This document shows, one piece after another, positions 12,435 to 20,460 of a stretch of 44,238 nucleotides of DNA. The position numbers were made by a program, and so were the translations under genes. The notes below the pieces were generated by a model that saw only the letters and a program-made list of their open reading frames with translations, had not been told where the DNA came from and did no database searches. Positions within the stretch are counted from its first letter, which is position 1; the number at the start of each line of letters is the position of its first letter. The stretch covers positions 1-44,238 of the forward strand of contig NZ_LZLS01000048.1 of the NCBI RefSeq assembly GCF_001673365.1, written 5' to 3'. The stretch is from Mycobacterium asiaticum. GTDB lineage: Bacteria > Actinomycetota > Actinomycetes > Mycobacteriales > Mycobacteriaceae.

Positions 12435-13148
12435 CTACTCGGTGGAACCGCCGACCACGGCGTCACCGGCGGGCACCTCGCCGTCCGCGGAGGGCTTGTC
12501 TTGCTGTGGTGGCGGTGCGCCGCGCAGTCCCGCGGACAACCGCGCCCCGGTGTGGTTGACGTGCAATACGAACGGCCGCAGCGGGGTGTAGCGGATCACG
12601 CTCACCGACGCCGGGTCGGCGTTGACCCGTTGGAAGCTGTCCAGGTGCATGCCGTAGGCGTCGGCGATCAACGACTTGATCACGTCGCCGTGGGTGCAGG
12701 CCACCCACAGCACGTCGGTCCCGTGTTGCTCGGCCAGGCGACGGTCGTGCTCTCGCACCGCGGCGACCGAACGTGCCTGTACCTGTGCCAGGCCTTCCCC
12801 GCCGGGAAACACCGCGGCGCTGGGATGGGCCTGGACCACGCGCCACAATGGCTCGTTGACCAGATCACCGAGCTTGCGGCCGGTCCATTCGCCGTAGTCG
12901 ACTTCGGCCAGACGGTCCTCGACCAACGGTTCCAGGCACAGCGCCTCGGCTAGCGGTTCCACGGTGCGACGACAACGCAGCAGCGGAGAGGTCACCACCG
13001 CCCGGATCGAGAGGTCGCCGATGCGATCGATCAGTCCCGCGGCCTGTTCGCGGCCCTTGTCGTCGAGATCGACGCCCTCGGCGCGACCGGCCAGCACGCC
13101 GGCGGTGTTGGACGTCGACCGACCGTGACGCAACAGCAAGACAGTCAT
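12435..13148 (-). CDS. Histidine phosphatase (phosphoglycerate-mutase-like)
   Basis: The 237-residue protein is equivalent to Rv2135c. The N-terminal LLLRHGRST (residues 4-12) carries the phosphorylated His, SPLLRCRRT supplies the second Arg, EVDYGEWTG the acid, and CTHGDVIKS the second His. This branch of the superfamily includes broad acid phosphatases and cofactor-dependent mutases; the true substrate cannot be read. The C-terminus ends in a low-complexity tail rich in Pro, Gln, Gly and Ala. The start ATG 13148 overlaps the uppP stop by four bases (ATGA). The open frame extends far upstream, but that part is a shadow of uppP. Confidence 0.87.
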   Translation of the reverse strand: MTVLLLRHGRSTSNTAGVLAGRAEGVDLDDKGREQAAGLIDRIGDLSIRAVVTSPLLRCRRTVEPLAEALCLEPLVEDRLAEVDYGEWTGRKLGDLVNEPLWRVVQAHPSAAVFPGGEGLAQVQARSVAAVREHDRRLAEQHGTDVLWVACTHGDVIKSLIADAYGMHLDSFQRVNADPASVSVIRYTPLRPFVLHVNHTGARLSAGLRGAPPPQQDKPSADGEVPAGDAVVGGSTE

Positions 13149-13975
13149 GTGGCCGCAACCGTTCCGGTGGCCAGCAGGACCAGGACCGCCGCGCCGGCGG
13201 CCACCCGGTAGCCGACGAACCAATACATGTTGTGCCGCACCAGAAAACGCAGGAACCACGCCACAGCGGCCAGGCCGATCACGAACGCGATCAGGGTGGA
13301 CGCCAGCAATTGCGGACCGGTCGCGCTCATCCCCTCGGTGACCGGGTGGAAGGCGTCGGGCAGGGAGAACAGGCCGGAGGCGAACACCGCCGGGATGGCG
13401 AGCAGGAAGCCGAATCGGGCGGCCAGTTCGCGTTCCAGCCCGAGGAAGAGCCCGGCACTGATGGTCGCACCGGACCGCGACACACCGGGCACCAGCGCCA
13501 GGCACTGCGCGACCCCGACGGTGATTGCATCGCGCCAGTTCAGTTGCTCAATGTCGCGGGTTTGCCGTCCGAGGTATTCGGCGAGCGCGATTACCGCTGA
13601 GAACACCAGCAGGGCCGTCGCCACCACCCACAGATTGCGCACACCGGAACGGATGACGTCCTTGAACAGCAGACCCAACACGCAGATCGGGATGGTTCCG
13701 ATGATGACGTACCAGCCCAGCCGATAGTCGGCGTTGCGCTGCGACTTCACGAACAGGCCGTTGAACCAGGCCCGCAGGATGCGCACGATGTCGCGTGCGA
13801 AGTAGACCAGCACCGCGGCCTCGGTGCCCAGTTGGCTCACCGCGGTGAAGGAGGCGCCGGCGTCGCCGCTGAAAAAGACGCGGGACACGATCGCCAGATG
13901 TCCTGAGGATGACACCGGCAGAAACTCGGTCAAGCCCTGGACCACGGACAGAACGACGACCTGGCTCCAGGACAT
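13145..13975 (-). CDS. uppP: Undecaprenyl-diphosphatase UppP (BacA family)
   Basis: This integral membrane enzyme dephosphorylates the C55-type (decaprenyl in mycobacteria) pyrophosphate carrier so that it can be reused for peptidoglycan and arabinogalactan precursors; overproduction of the family gives bacitracin resistance. Both family motifs are visible: [14 protein letters not shown] near the N-terminus and [13 protein letters not shown] near residue 170. Several hydrophobic segments follow, ending in a C-terminal helix [17 protein letters not shown] 13975 gives 276 residues, the length I recall for Rv2136c; a GTG at 13993 would add six. Neither has a strong ribosome-binding site. It is coupled to the histidine phosphatase gene by an ATGA overlap. 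Confidence 0.93.
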   Translation of the reverse strand: MSWSQVVVLSVVQGLTEFLPVSSSGHLAIVSRVFFSGDAGASFTAVSQLGTEAAVLVYFARDIVRILRAWFNGLFVKSQRNADYRLGWYVIIGTIPICVLGLLFKDVIRSGVRNLWVVATALLVFSAVIALAEYLGRQTRDIEQLNWRDAITVGVAQCLALVPGVSRSGATISAGLFLGLERELAARFGFLLAIPAVFASGLFSLPDAFHPVTEGMSATGPQLLASTLIAFVIGLAAVAWFLRFLVRHNMYWFVGYRVAAGAAVLVLLATGTVAAT

Positions 13976-14009
13976 CGGCACAACCGCAGACACGACGACG
14001 ACCGTACCT

Positions 14010-14108
14010 GGTGACCCGCTGCGCCCGGCTACGCCGCGCTTGCGATCACCACGGGATTTGGTGGTGACCCGCTGCGCCCGGCTACGCCGCGCTTGCGATC
14101 ACCACGGG
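14010..14108. repeat. 53-bp direct repeat, two copies
   Basis: A 46-base unit starting GGTGACCCGCTGCGCCCGGC and ending GATCACCACGGG occurs at 14010-14055 and 14063-14108, separated by ATTTGGT. Each unit begins GGTGA and ends TCACC, so each can fold on itself. The right copy runs into the 3' end of the small gene at 14099-14410 and supplies its TGA stop. Confidence 0.85.
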
Positions 14109-14410
14109 GCGCGAGCGACCGGGACCGCGCGAGCGACCGAGTCACGCACAGCGGCGGCTAGGCTTCGTTCATCGGTGAGATCGATGTCCCGGACGCTGCG
14201 CGCCGCCCGTGCGACGACATCTTCAGCCTGCGGGACCGGCCCCGCCAGACGGGGGCGGTAAATTTCGACGATTAGCGAACGATGCTCGACATGGAAGGAA
14301 AAACTGCGCCCATCTCCGACTTGTCCGTATCCACTCGCGAAAATGCCTGGCGTGATGTCTTCAACAGCAAACCCTTGGTCCGCAGCAGGCCGACCAGCGG
14401 TGACGGTCAT
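14099..14410 (-). CDS. Conserved mycobacterial protein (Rv2137c-like), 3' end in a repeat
   Basis: The 103-residue protein sits where M. tuberculosis has Rv2137c. It starts MTVTAGRPAADQGFAVEDITPG and has no recognisable domain. The core FASGYGQVGDGRSFSFHVEH suggests a small beta-rich fold, and the C-terminal half (LAGPVPQAEDVVARAARSV) is probably helical. I do not recognise its function. The stop codon and last codons come from the right copy of the 53-bp repeat, so the C-terminus may be shortened compared with relatives (I recall about 137 residues for Rv2137c). It is divergent from lppL, with 110 bases between the starts. Confidence 0.7.
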   Translation of the reverse strand: MTVTAGRPAADQGFAVEDITPGIFASGYGQVGDGRSFSFHVEHRSLIVEIYRPRLAGPVPQAEDVVARAARSVRDIDLTDERSLAAAVRDSVARAVPVARAPW

Positions 14411-14480
14411 TTTGTGAGAATACCTCCGCTGTACCGCTTTACGTGGTCAACATCGCGATATTGGGCGCGATAACGTTCCT

Positions 14481-14486
14481 TAGAAT
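14481..14486 (+). promoter_or_regulatory. Candidate -10 box of the lppL operon
   Basis: TAGAAT in an AT-richer stretch of the divergent 14411-14520 region. It would give a leader of about 28 nt before TTG 14521. The -35 region is not clear. Confidence 0.3.
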
Positions 14487-14520
14487 TTCATTTGTGTCGT
14501 TGACGTACGGGAGACAACGG

Positions 14521-15546
14521 TTGCTGTCAGAGTGGCAGAAAGCAATTCATCAGCGCATTGCCGCCGGAATGGTTTTGCTAAGTTTGGTGACCGCGTGCTC
14601 GTCGAATCCGCTTGCGGCCACCCCGCCCACCATCGAACCGGCGCGGGCCGCCGTCTCCCCGCCGTCGCAGAACCCTGCGGGCACCGTGCAACCCCTTGGC
14701 GGTCGCCCCCAGACCGCGCTGTTCGACCCCGGTTCCCGTCAGCTGGTGGTTTTGTGCCCCGGCGCCGACGCCGCGGCGCCGGCCAGCATTGCGTTGGTCG
14801 GTGGTCAGGGCGCGCCGAAGGTAATCACGCTGCCTGGATCCGCGACTGCACTGACCGGGGACGGACAGGGCACGGCCTACCTGGCGGGCCGCGGCGGCTA
14901 CGTCACGGTCAATCTCTCCACCGGCCAGATCGCGGCGACGACCGTCGCCGACACCCAGCAGTTCACCGCCATTGCGCGCCGCGCCGACGGCAGGCTCGTG
15001 TTGGGCAGCGCCGACGGCTCGGTGTACCTACTGGGCGGCGACGGCTCCGTGACCAGTCACAGCAAGATCTTCGCGCGCGTCGATGCCCTTGTGACACAAG
15101 GGAATACCGCGGTCGTGCTGGATCGCGGTCAGACCTCGGTGACTACTATCGGCGCCGACGGGCACGCCGAGCAGGCCCTGCGCGCGGGCGAAGGCGCGAC
15201 CACGCTGGCCGCCGATCCGCAGGGCCGGGTGCTGGCCTCCGACACGCGCGGCGGCCAACTGCTGGTCTACGGCGTTGACCCGCTGATACTGCGTCAGGCT
15301 TTCCCGGTGCGCCAATCGCCGTACGGGCTGGCCGGGTCCCGGGATTTGACCTGGGTGTCCCAGACGGCGACCAACACGGTCATTGGTTACGATCTGTCCA
15401 CCGGAATACCCGTGGAAAAGGTGCGTTACCCAACCGTGCAGCAACCTGACTCGCTGGCCTTCGACGAGGCGTCGGGCACCCTCTACGTGGTATCGGGTTC
15501 GGGTGCGGGAGTCCAGAGTATCGAGCATGCGGCGGGCAGGCCGTGA
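14521..15546 (+). CDS. lppL: Lipoprotein LppL
   Basis: The 341-residue secreted lipoprotein begins with a lipoprotein signal peptide: basic start (SEWQKAIHQR), hydrophobic core (AAGMVLLSL) and lipobox LVTA/C, the Cys being residue 26 from TTG 14521. TTG 14521 is chosen because GGGAG lies 7 bases before it and it gives a normal-length signal; the frame is open further upstream to GTG 14443. The mature part, after a Pro/Ala linker, contains repeated blade-like segments (for example LTGDGQGTAYLAGRGG, ALVTQGNTAVVLDRG, TTLAADPQGRVLASD), suggesting a beta-propeller outside the membrane. Ligand and function are unknown. It is coupled downstream to the DUF5703 gene and pyrD, the same order as in M. 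tuberculosis. Confidence 0.87.
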   Translation: MLSEWQKAIHQRIAAGMVLLSLVTACSSNPLAATPPTIEPARAAVSPPSQNPAGTVQPLGGRPQTALFDPGSRQLVVLCPGADAAAPASIALVGGQGAPKVITLPGSATALTGDGQGTAYLAGRGGYVTVNLSTGQIAATTVADTQQFTAIARRADGRLVLGSADGSVYLLGGDGSVTSHSKIFARVDALVTQGNTAVVLDRGQTSVTTIGADGHAEQALRAGEGATTLAADPQGRVLASDTRGGQLLVYGVDPLILRQAFPVRQSPYGLAGSRDLTWVSQTATNTVIGYDLSTGIPVEKVRYPTVQQPDSLAFDEASGTLYVVSGSGAGVQSIEHAAGRP

Positions 15547-15599
15547 GCAGCGGGCGAGCACCGCGGTGGAGCCGGTTGCCCGCGGGCTGGGAAGCAGAC

Positions 15600-15794
15600 A
15601 TGTCCGATGAGTACGAGTGGGCACCGTTGCGGCTACCGCCGGACGTCACCAGACTCAGCGCGTCCACCCGGCTGTCCATCGAGGCTGAATACCGCGGCTG
15701 GGAGCTGACCCGGGTTCGGCTCTACACCGATGGCAGTCGACGAGTGTTGTTGCGCCGCAAGAAGTCTCGTTCCCTAGATCAGCCGGAACAGTGA
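15600..15794 (+). CDS. DUF5703 family small protein
   Basis: A 64-residue protein between lppL and pyrD, of a family conserved at this place in mycobacteria. It starts [16 protein letters not shown] and ends in a basic tail ([11 protein letters not shown]); the middle ([21 protein letters not shown]) looks like a small beta-sheet. ATG 15600 is preferred because GGGAAG lies 6 bases before it. A GTG at 15543 overlaps the lppL stop (GTGA) and would add 19 residues. Its stop overlaps the pyrD GTG start in another GTGA, so all three genes are probably coupled. The function is unknown. Confidence 0.75.
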   Translation: MSDEYEWAPLRLPPDVTRLSASTRLSIEAEYRGWELTRVRLYTDGSRRVLLRRKKSRSLDQPEQ

Positions 15795-16897
15795 CGGACC
15801 CGCAGCCTGGACTGTACGGACTGCTGCGTAGCATGCTGTTCCGGGTACCGGCCGAACGCGTGCACACTCTGGTTTTCGCGGGGTTGCGCGGTGTCAGCGC
15901 CATCGCCCCCGCGCGGCGCGGCCTGAGACGACGGCTCGGGCCCGTCGACCCTGTGGTGGCCAGCACCGTGTTCGGGGTCCGCTTTCCCGGCCCGCTCGGT
16001 CTGGCGGCTGGTTTCGACAAGGATGGCACCGGGCTATCCACTTGGGGTGCAATGGGTTTCGGCTACGCCGAAATTGGAACCGTGACCGCCCACGCCCAGC
16101 CCGGCAACCCGTCGCCGCGGCTCTTCCGGCTACCGGATGATCATGCGCTACTGAACCGGATGGGCTTCAACAATCACGGTGCCGGAGCGCTGGCGGCGCG
16201 GCTGGCCCAGCATGTCCCGGACGTTCCGCTCGGGGTGAATATCGGTAAGACCAAGTCGACGCCGCCCGAGCGGGCCGTCGAGGACTACCGGGCCAGCGCG
16301 CGACTGCTGGCTCCGCTGGCGTCGTATCTGGTGGTCAACGTCAGCTCGCCGAACACTCCGGGGCTGCGCGATCTGCAGGCGGTCGACTCGTTGCGCCCGA
16401 TCCTGTTGGCGGTGTTGGCCGAGGCGGCCACGACGCCGGTGCTGGTCAAGATCGCGCCGGACCTTTCCGACTCGGATGTCGACGACGTCGCGGATTTGGC
16501 CGTGGAGTTGGGGTTGGCCGGCATCGTGGCGACCAACACGACCGTGTCGCGCGAGGGACTGCGCACACCCGGGGTGCAGGAGTTAGGTGCCGGCGGCATC
16601 TCCGGGCCGCCGGTTGCCCAGCGCGCGATCGAAGTGCTGCGCCGGCTTTATGACCGCGTTGGGGACCGGCTGACACTGATCAGCGTCGGCGGTATCGAGA
16701 CCGCCGACGACGCCTGGGAGCGCATTACCGCGGGTGCCTCGCTGCTGCAGGGCTACACGGGCTTCATCTACGGCGGAGGCTTGTGGGCCAAGAACATTCA
16801 CGGCGGTATCGCTCGCCGGTTGCACGACGGGGGGTTCGCCTCGCTCAGTGACGCGGTGGGTTCGGCGGCGCCCAACCGGGGCCGACCGCCCGACTAG
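15791..16897 (+). CDS. pyrD: Dihydroorotate dehydrogenase (quinone), class 2
   Basis: It oxidises dihydroorotate to orotate in pyrimidine synthesis and passes electrons to menaquinone at the cytoplasmic membrane. The 368-residue length and an N-terminal helical extension ([19 protein letters not shown]) mark the membrane-associated class 2. FMN and substrate motifs are visible: [55 protein letters not shown] and [12 protein letters not shown]. The start GTG 15791 overlaps the previous stop. The last codon shares the palindrome CTAG with the stop codon of the convergent hydrolase gene. Confidence 0.95.
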   Translation: MTDPQPGLYGLLRSMLFRVPAERVHTLVFAGLRGVSAIAPARRGLRRRLGPVDPVVASTVFGVRFPGPLGLAAGFDKDGTGLSTWGAMGFGYAEIGTVTAHAQPGNPSPRLFRLPDDHALLNRMGFNNHGAGALAARLAQHVPDVPLGVNIGKTKSTPPERAVEDYRASARLLAPLASYLVVNVSSPNTPGLRDLQAVDSLRPILLAVLAEAATTPVLVKIAPDLSDSDVDDVADLAVELGLAGIVATNTTVSREGLRTPGVQELGAGGISGPPVAQRAIEVLRRLYDRVGDRLTLISVGGIETADDAWERITAGASLLQGYTGFIYGGGLWAKNIHGGIARRLHDGGFASLSDAVGSAAPNRGRPPD

Positions 16898-17481
16898 TCC
16901 GGGCTGGAATCAGTGAGGTAGTCGGCCACGAAATCAGAGGTTCGACGATGCCATTCCCGCCAGCGGCGCATCATGTTGTGGCCAACACCCTCGATACCCA
17001 CCCATTGCGCATCCAGCCCGCGCTCCTGGGCACGCAACGTCTGGGCGCGCGACAGCCTCGGATCGGTGCGGACGTCGGCGGTGCCGTGCAAGACCAGCAG
17101 TCGTGTCCCCGCCGGGATCAGATCACCTTTGCCGCCGTACCACCAGGGCGCCAGGGCCACCACCGCACCTACCTCATCGAGCGCGGACAGATGCGCCGCC
17201 ACTCGGCCGCCCATCGAATGGCCTACCAGCGCAACCTTTTTCGGCTCATAGCGTCGGCGCATCTGGCCCAGGACGGCTCGTGCGTCGTGCACCGGATCCA
17301 GGCTGGGACTGTTCCAGCCGCGCAGTCGGTACTGCACCCGTCGCACGACGACGTCCGAACCTAGCCGCCGCCGCAACGCCGCGGCCAGGAACACCATGCG
17401 AAGGTTGGCCAGCTGCCACCAGCGCGACGGTTGATCACTGCGGATCATGCCGCCTGGAAGCACCAGCACCAATCCGCGCAC
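16894..17481 (-). CDS. Alpha/beta-hydrolase family protein
   Basis: A 195-residue small alpha/beta hydrolase. The nucleophile elbow is GHSMGG (about residues 86-91), the acid is probably the Asp in [10 protein letters not shown] (about 133-142), and the His is in GVGHNMM (about 164-170). The first strand VLVLPGGMI includes the oxyanion region. It is short for the fold and probably lacks a large lid. The substrate is unknown; small esterases or dienelactone-hydrolase-like enzymes are possible. The start is GTG 17481, 11 bases after the PEBP gene, so they are likely cotranscribed. I do not recall it between pyrD and TB18.6 in M. tuberculosis. Confidence 0.8.
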   Translation of the reverse strand: MRGLVLVLPGGMIRSDQPSRWWQLANLRMVFLAAALRRRLGSDVVVRRVQYRLRGWNSPSLDPVHDARAVLGQMRRRYEPKKVALVGHSMGGRVAAHLSALDEVGAVVALAPWWYGGKGDLIPAGTRLLVLHGTADVRTDPRLSRAQTLRAQERGLDAQWVGIEGVGHNMMRRWREWHRRTSDFVADYLTDSSPD

Positions 17482-17492
17482 CGTCGCAGTGC

Positions 17493-18020
17493 TTAAGTCT
17501 GTTCGTAGGTGCCGTGAATGACAGCCCGAGCGATCGCGTGCTGAAACAGGTTGAATCCCAGGTATGCCGGGCTGGCGTCCTCGCTGAGATCCAGTTTGTC
17601 GACATCCAGCGCGTGCACGGCCACGTAGTACCGGTGCGGGCCGTGGCCGGGAGGCGGCGCGGCACCGATGTAGCGACGCTGCCCGGCGTCGTTGACCAGG
17701 GTGAGCGCGTCACCCGGCAGGTTGCTGCCGTCGCCGACACCGGCGGGCAGTTCGGTGACATCTGCGGGCAGGTTGGCCACTGCCCAGTGCCAGAACCCGG
17801 ACGCGGTCGGGGCGTCGGGGTCGTAGACGGTGACCGCGAAGCTGCGGGTCTCCTCGGGGAATCCCGACCAACTCAGCTGCGGGCTGACGTCCTCACCACC
17901 CGCGCCCATGATTCCGCTGACCTGCGGGTTGGCCAGCGGCTCTCCGTCGGTGATCGATGCCGAGGTCAGGTCGAACGACGGCAGCTCGGGCAGCGCGTCG
18001 TAAGGGTTGGGCACGGCCAT
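17493..18020 (-). CDS. YbhB/YbcL family (PEBP-like) protein, TB18.6-type
   Basis: The 175-residue phosphatidylethanolamine-binding-protein-like protein is equivalent to M. tuberculosis Rv2140c (TB18.6). The bacterial PEBP signature is visible: [20 protein letters not shown] (about residues 72-91), then [21 protein letters not shown] (about 122-142), which form the small anion-binding pocket. The family also includes inhibitors of eukaryotic Raf kinase and proteases; the bacterial role is unclear. ATG 18020 was chosen over a start nine codons upstream because AAAGGA lies at good distance before it and the family starts near [12 protein letters not shown]. No signal peptide is seen. Confidence 0.9.
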   Translation of the reverse strand: MAVPNPYDALPELPSFDLTSASITDGEPLANPQVSGIMGAGGEDVSPQLSWSGFPEETRSFAVTVYDPDAPTASGFWHWAVANLPADVTELPAGVGDGSNLPGDALTLVNDAGQRRYIGAAPPPGHGPHRYYVAVHALDVDKLDLSEDASPAYLGFNLFQHAIARAVIHGTYEQT

Positions 18021-18040
18021 GGGTGAGTCCTTTCCGGTAG

Positions 18041-19375
18041 TCAGCAATGGGTGAGAAGGTGTTCGAGCACTTTGGTACCGAAGCGCAGCGCGTCGATGGG
18101 TACCCGCTCATCGACCCCGTGGAACAACGAGGTGAAGTCCAGGTCCGGCGGCAGCCGCAGCGGGCTGAAGCCGAAGCAACGAATTCCCAAGCGCATGAAG
18201 GCCTTTGCGTCGGTTCCACCGGACAGCATGTACGGTACCGTGCGCGCTTCGGGGTCATGTGCGAGCACCGCGGCGTTCATCGCGTCCACCAGATCGCCGT
18301 CGAAAGAGGTCTCATAGGAGCTCAGGCTCCTGATCCATTCGCGGGTCACGTCGGGCCCGAGCAGCGCGTCCACCTCGGCTTCGAATGCCGCCAGCCGGCC
18401 GGGCAGCACCCGGCAGTCCACCACCGCCTCGGCCGTCGCCGGTACCACGTTGGCCTTGTAGCCCGCTTTGAGCATCGTGGGGTTGGCGGTGTCATGCAGC
18501 ACCGCCTTCAGCATCCGCGCCATCGGGCCAAGCTTGTCGATCATCCCGTCGAGATCCGGTGAGTTGACGTCGAAGGGCAGGCCCGTTTCTTCGCTGACGG
18601 CGGCCAGGAATTCGGCGACGGTGTCGGTGCACACCAGCGGAAACTGATGCCGGCCCAGGCGTGCCACCGCTTCGGCGACGGCGGTGACCGCGTTGTTGTC
18701 GTGCACCATCGAGCCGTGGCCGGCGCGGCCCCGCGCGGTCAAGCGCATCCACTGGATACCCTTCTCGGCGGTCTCGATCAGGTAGAGGCGACGCTCGCCG
18801 CCGTCGCGGCGCGGCACGGTCAGCGAGAAGCCACCCACCTCGCCGATGGCTTCAGTGACACCGTCGAACAGTTCGGGCCGGTTGTCGACCAGCCACTGAC
18901 CTCCGTAAGTGCCGCCGTGTTCCTCGTCGGCAAGGAACGCGAAGACCAGGTCACGGGGCGGCACGATCCCCGCGCGCCGGAAATGCCTGGCCAGCACGAG
19001 CGTCATACCCACCATGTCTTTCATGTCGACCGCACCGCGGCCCCAGACATAGCCGTCCTCGATCGCGCCGGAGAACGGATGCACGCTCCAATCCGCCGGC
19101 TCGGCGGGCACCACATCGAGATGACCGTGGATCATCAGGGCACCGCGCGAGCGGTCCGCCCCGGCCAAACGGGCGAAAACGTTGCCCCGCCCAGGCGCTC
19201 CGGACTCGACGTATTCGGTTTCATAGCCGACCTCGGACAGTTGCTCGGCGATCCATTGGGCGCACTCCGCCTCGCCCTTGGTGGTTTCCAGTTCACCGGT
19301 ATTGCTGGTGTCGAACCGGATCAATCGGCTGACAACCTCGGCCACTTCGTCGGCCGGGTCGATCTCACGGGTCAC
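18041..19375 (-). CDS. M20/M25/M40 family metallopeptidase (Rv2141c-like)
   Basis: The 444-residue zinc hydrolase is of the DapE/ArgE/carboxypeptidase type. Metal and catalytic residues are visible: GHLDVVPAE (His, and the Asp two residues on), [10 protein letters not shown] (bridging Asp), ADEEHGG (catalytic Glu and metal Glu) and, near the C-terminus, the His in [10 protein letters not shown] dimerisation insert begins around [15 protein letters not shown]. It probably cleaves a dipeptide or deacylates an amino acid; annotation as DapE is not justified by sequence alone. The start is GTG 19375, with GGAAAGG 5 bases upstream (19381-19387); earlier in-frame starts exist at 19381 and 19405. 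It is divergent from the tRNA-Leu gene. Confidence 0.88.
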   Translation of the reverse strand: MTREIDPADEVAEVVSRLIRFDTSNTGELETTKGEAECAQWIAEQLSEVGYETEYVESGAPGRGNVFARLAGADRSRGALMIHGHLDVVPAEPADWSVHPFSGAIEDGYVWGRGAVDMKDMVGMTLVLARHFRRAGIVPPRDLVFAFLADEEHGGTYGGQWLVDNRPELFDGVTEAIGEVGGFSLTVPRRDGGERRLYLIETAEKGIQWMRLTARGRAGHGSMVHDNNAVTAVAEAVARLGRHQFPLVCTDTVAEFLAAVSEETGLPFDVNSPDLDGMIDKLGPMARMLKAVLHDTANPTMLKAGYKANVVPATAEAVVDCRVLPGRLAAFEAEVDALLGPDVTREWIRSLSSYETSFDGDLVDAMNAAVLAHDPEARTVPYMLSGGTDAKAFMRLGIRCFGFSPLRLPPDLDFTSLFHGVDERVPIDALRFGTKVLEHLLTHC

Positions 19376-19440
19376 AGTCACCTTTCCTACCACTGTTGAG
19401 CGCACTCAGCGTGCCTCGCTCCCCGGGGCCAGCCCAGTTG

Positions 19441-19454
19441 GGCGCGCGCGCGCC
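19441..19454. other. 14-base alternating GC palindrome upstream of tRNA-Leu
   Basis: GGCGCGCGCGCGCC is a perfect palindrome of alternating purine-pyrimidine bases 36 bases before the tRNA. Such runs can adopt Z-form or cruciform DNA. A second palindrome, CCAACTCAGTTGG, lies at 19474-19486, almost touching the tRNA. Confidence 0.5.
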
Positions 19455-19490
19455 GATCCGATAGCCTTAGCTGCCAACTCAGTTGGTTGG

Positions 19491-19576
19491 GTCCGAGTGG
19501 CGGAATGGCAGACGCGCTAGCTTGAGGTGCTAGTGCCCTACTAATGGGCGTGGGGGTTCAAGTCCCCCCTCGGACA
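19491..19576 (+). tRNA. tRNA-Leu (anticodon GAG)
   Basis: The 86-nt class II tRNA has acceptor stem GTCCGAG / CTCGGAC (7 bp), D arm with GGCAGACGC, anticodon stem CTAGC / GCTAG around loop TTGAGGT (anticodon GAG, reading CUC and CUU), a long variable arm (TGCCCTACTAATGGGCG, with CCC/GGG pairing), and T arm GGGGG-TTCAAGT-CCCCC. CCA is only partly encoded (ACC). Its 3' end is the left member of a 22-bp direct repeat and marks an integration site. Confidence 0.95.
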
Positions 19577-19581
19577 CCGTG
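19560..19581 (+). repeat. attL-like direct repeat at the tRNA-Leu 3' end
   Basis: This 22-base sequence (AAGTCC-C-CCCTCGGACACCGTG) covers the T-arm and acceptor 3' end of the tRNA and five bases beyond. It recurs at 20439-20460 with one mismatch, bracketing the toxin-antitoxin genes. This is the pattern left by tRNA-directed site-specific integration. Confidence 0.7.
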
Positions 19582-19711
19582 TGTGATGAGATTCCGCGTT
19601 TTCCAACTGCTCCTTGACCTGGTCGAGCGCCATGCCGCGAAAGCTACGCCGCACCTCCGACAAGTCGAGTGCCCGTGGCAGTAGACATTCCCCCGGGTGG
19701 CCGCCCGATTG

Positions 19712-19743
19712 CTAACGCTTGTCGTTAGTAACGGCCAACGTTA
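19712..19743. promoter_or_regulatory. Tandem palindromic operator of the higBA-like operon
   Basis: Two inverted repeats lie back to back: CTAACG-N5-CGTTAG (19712-19728) and TAACG-N5-CGTTA (19729-19743). They overlap both promoter boxes, as expected for autorepression by the HTH antitoxin or the toxin-antitoxin complex. Confidence 0.65.
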
Positions 19744-19747
19744 GTAT
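19719..19747 (+). promoter_or_regulatory. Promoter of the higBA-like operon
   Basis: TTGTCG (-35, 19719-19724) and TAGTAT (-10, 19742-19747) are 17 bases apart. Transcription would start near 19754, at or next to GTG 19756, so the toxin mRNA is probably leaderless. Confidence 0.6.
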
Positions 19748-19755
19748 GGAGACTT

Positions 19756-20046
19756 GTGATCCGCTCGTTCAGCGACAGCGACACCCAGAAGATCTGGGAG
19801 CTGCGCTGTCCGAAGGGGATCAGCAAGGATCTGGCGAAAGCGGCTCGCCGGAAGATGCAGATCCTCGACGCCGCAGAAAACATCAACGATCTACGGGTTC
19901 CTCCGGGGAACCGCTTGGAAAAGCTGACGGCCAAGGGCGGTCGCCAAGGGCAATACAGCATCCGCGTCAACGACCAGTACCGAATCTGCTTCAAGTGGCG
20001 CGACGGCGGCGCGGACAACGTTGAACTCGCTGACTACCACGACTGA
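19756..20046 (+). CDS. higB: Type II toxin, RelE/HigB family
   Basis: The 96-residue protein has the HigB/RelE ribonuclease-toxin layout: SDTQKIWELRC near the N-terminus, a helical LAKAARRKMQILDAAENINDL region, LRVPPGNRLEKL, then the core strands GQYSIRVNDQYRICFKW (about residues 65-81) and a terminal VELADYHD with the conserved His. Members of this family bind the ribosome and cut mRNA during translation. The start is GTG 19756, with no ribosome-binding site, consistent with a leaderless transcript. The antitoxin follows 14 bases later, the toxin-first order typical of higBA. It lies inside a tRNA-flanked island. Confidence 0.88.
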   Translation: MIRSFSDSDTQKIWELRCPKGISKDLAKAARRKMQILDAAENINDLRVPPGNRLEKLTAKGGRQGQYSIRVNDQYRICFKWRDGGADNVELADYHD

Positions 20047-20060
20047 GAAAGGAGCAAGCA

Positions 20061-20372
20061 GTGGCCGATTTCAAGGCCGATTTCGCCCCCACCCACCCCG
20101 GCGAGATCCTCGCCGAAGAGTTCCTGGCACCCATGGAAATCACCGCCTACCGTCTCGCGAAGGAAATCGGCGTACCCCAGACTCGCCTGAGCGAGATTAT
20201 CGGCGGCCGGCGGGGCATCACGGCTGACACTGGGTTGCGGCTGTCGCGGGCACTAGGCCTCAGTGACATGTTCTGGATCAACCTACAGGCGCGCTACGAC
20301 GCCGACATGGTCCGCATCGACAAGAGCGCCGAACTCGAGCGCATCCAGCCACTGGCTGCGCGCACTGGCTGA
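20061..20372 (+). CDS. higA: HigA-family antitoxin (XRE helix-turn-helix)
   Basis: A 103-residue antitoxin. HPGEILAEEFLAPMEITAYRLAKEIGV (about residues 12-38) is the hallmark start of the HigA/VapI family, followed by the recognition helix region PQTRLSEIIGGRRGITADTGLRLSRALG and the family ending MFWINLQARYDADM. It would bind and neutralise the toxin and repress the operon at the palindromes 19712-19743. ATG or GTG choice: translation starts at GTG 20061 with AAAGGAG at 20047-20053, 7 bases upstream. In M. tuberculosis the same neighbourhood carries a parDE-type module as I recall, not higBA. Confidence 0.9.
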   Translation: MADFKADFAPTHPGEILAEEFLAPMEITAYRLAKEIGVPQTRLSEIIGGRRGITADTGLRLSRALGLSDMFWINLQARYDADMVRIDKSAELERIQPLAARTG

Positions 20373-20438
20373 TTCAGAAAAGCCAACCGGTCCTCACGCC
20401 GCATCCGGGCTAATACCTGGTAGCTCTGTGGGGATAGA

Positions 20439-20460
20439 AAGTCCACCCTCGGACACCGTG
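20439..20460 (+). repeat. attR-like direct repeat (decayed tRNA-Leu 3' end)
   Basis: AAGTCC-A-CCCTCGGACACCGTG repeats the tRNA-Leu 3' end (19560-19581) with one substitution. The bases before it (GTGGGGATAG) also resemble the tRNA's GTGGGGGTTC, suggesting a worn copy of the whole T arm. It marks the right edge of the island. No gene was seen in 20373-20600 apart from this repeat. Confidence 0.7.

Noticed and set aside
12435..13505. 356-residue histidine phosphatase
   Set aside because: The first ~119 codons are the shadow of uppP; ATG 13148 before LLLRHGRST is the proper start.
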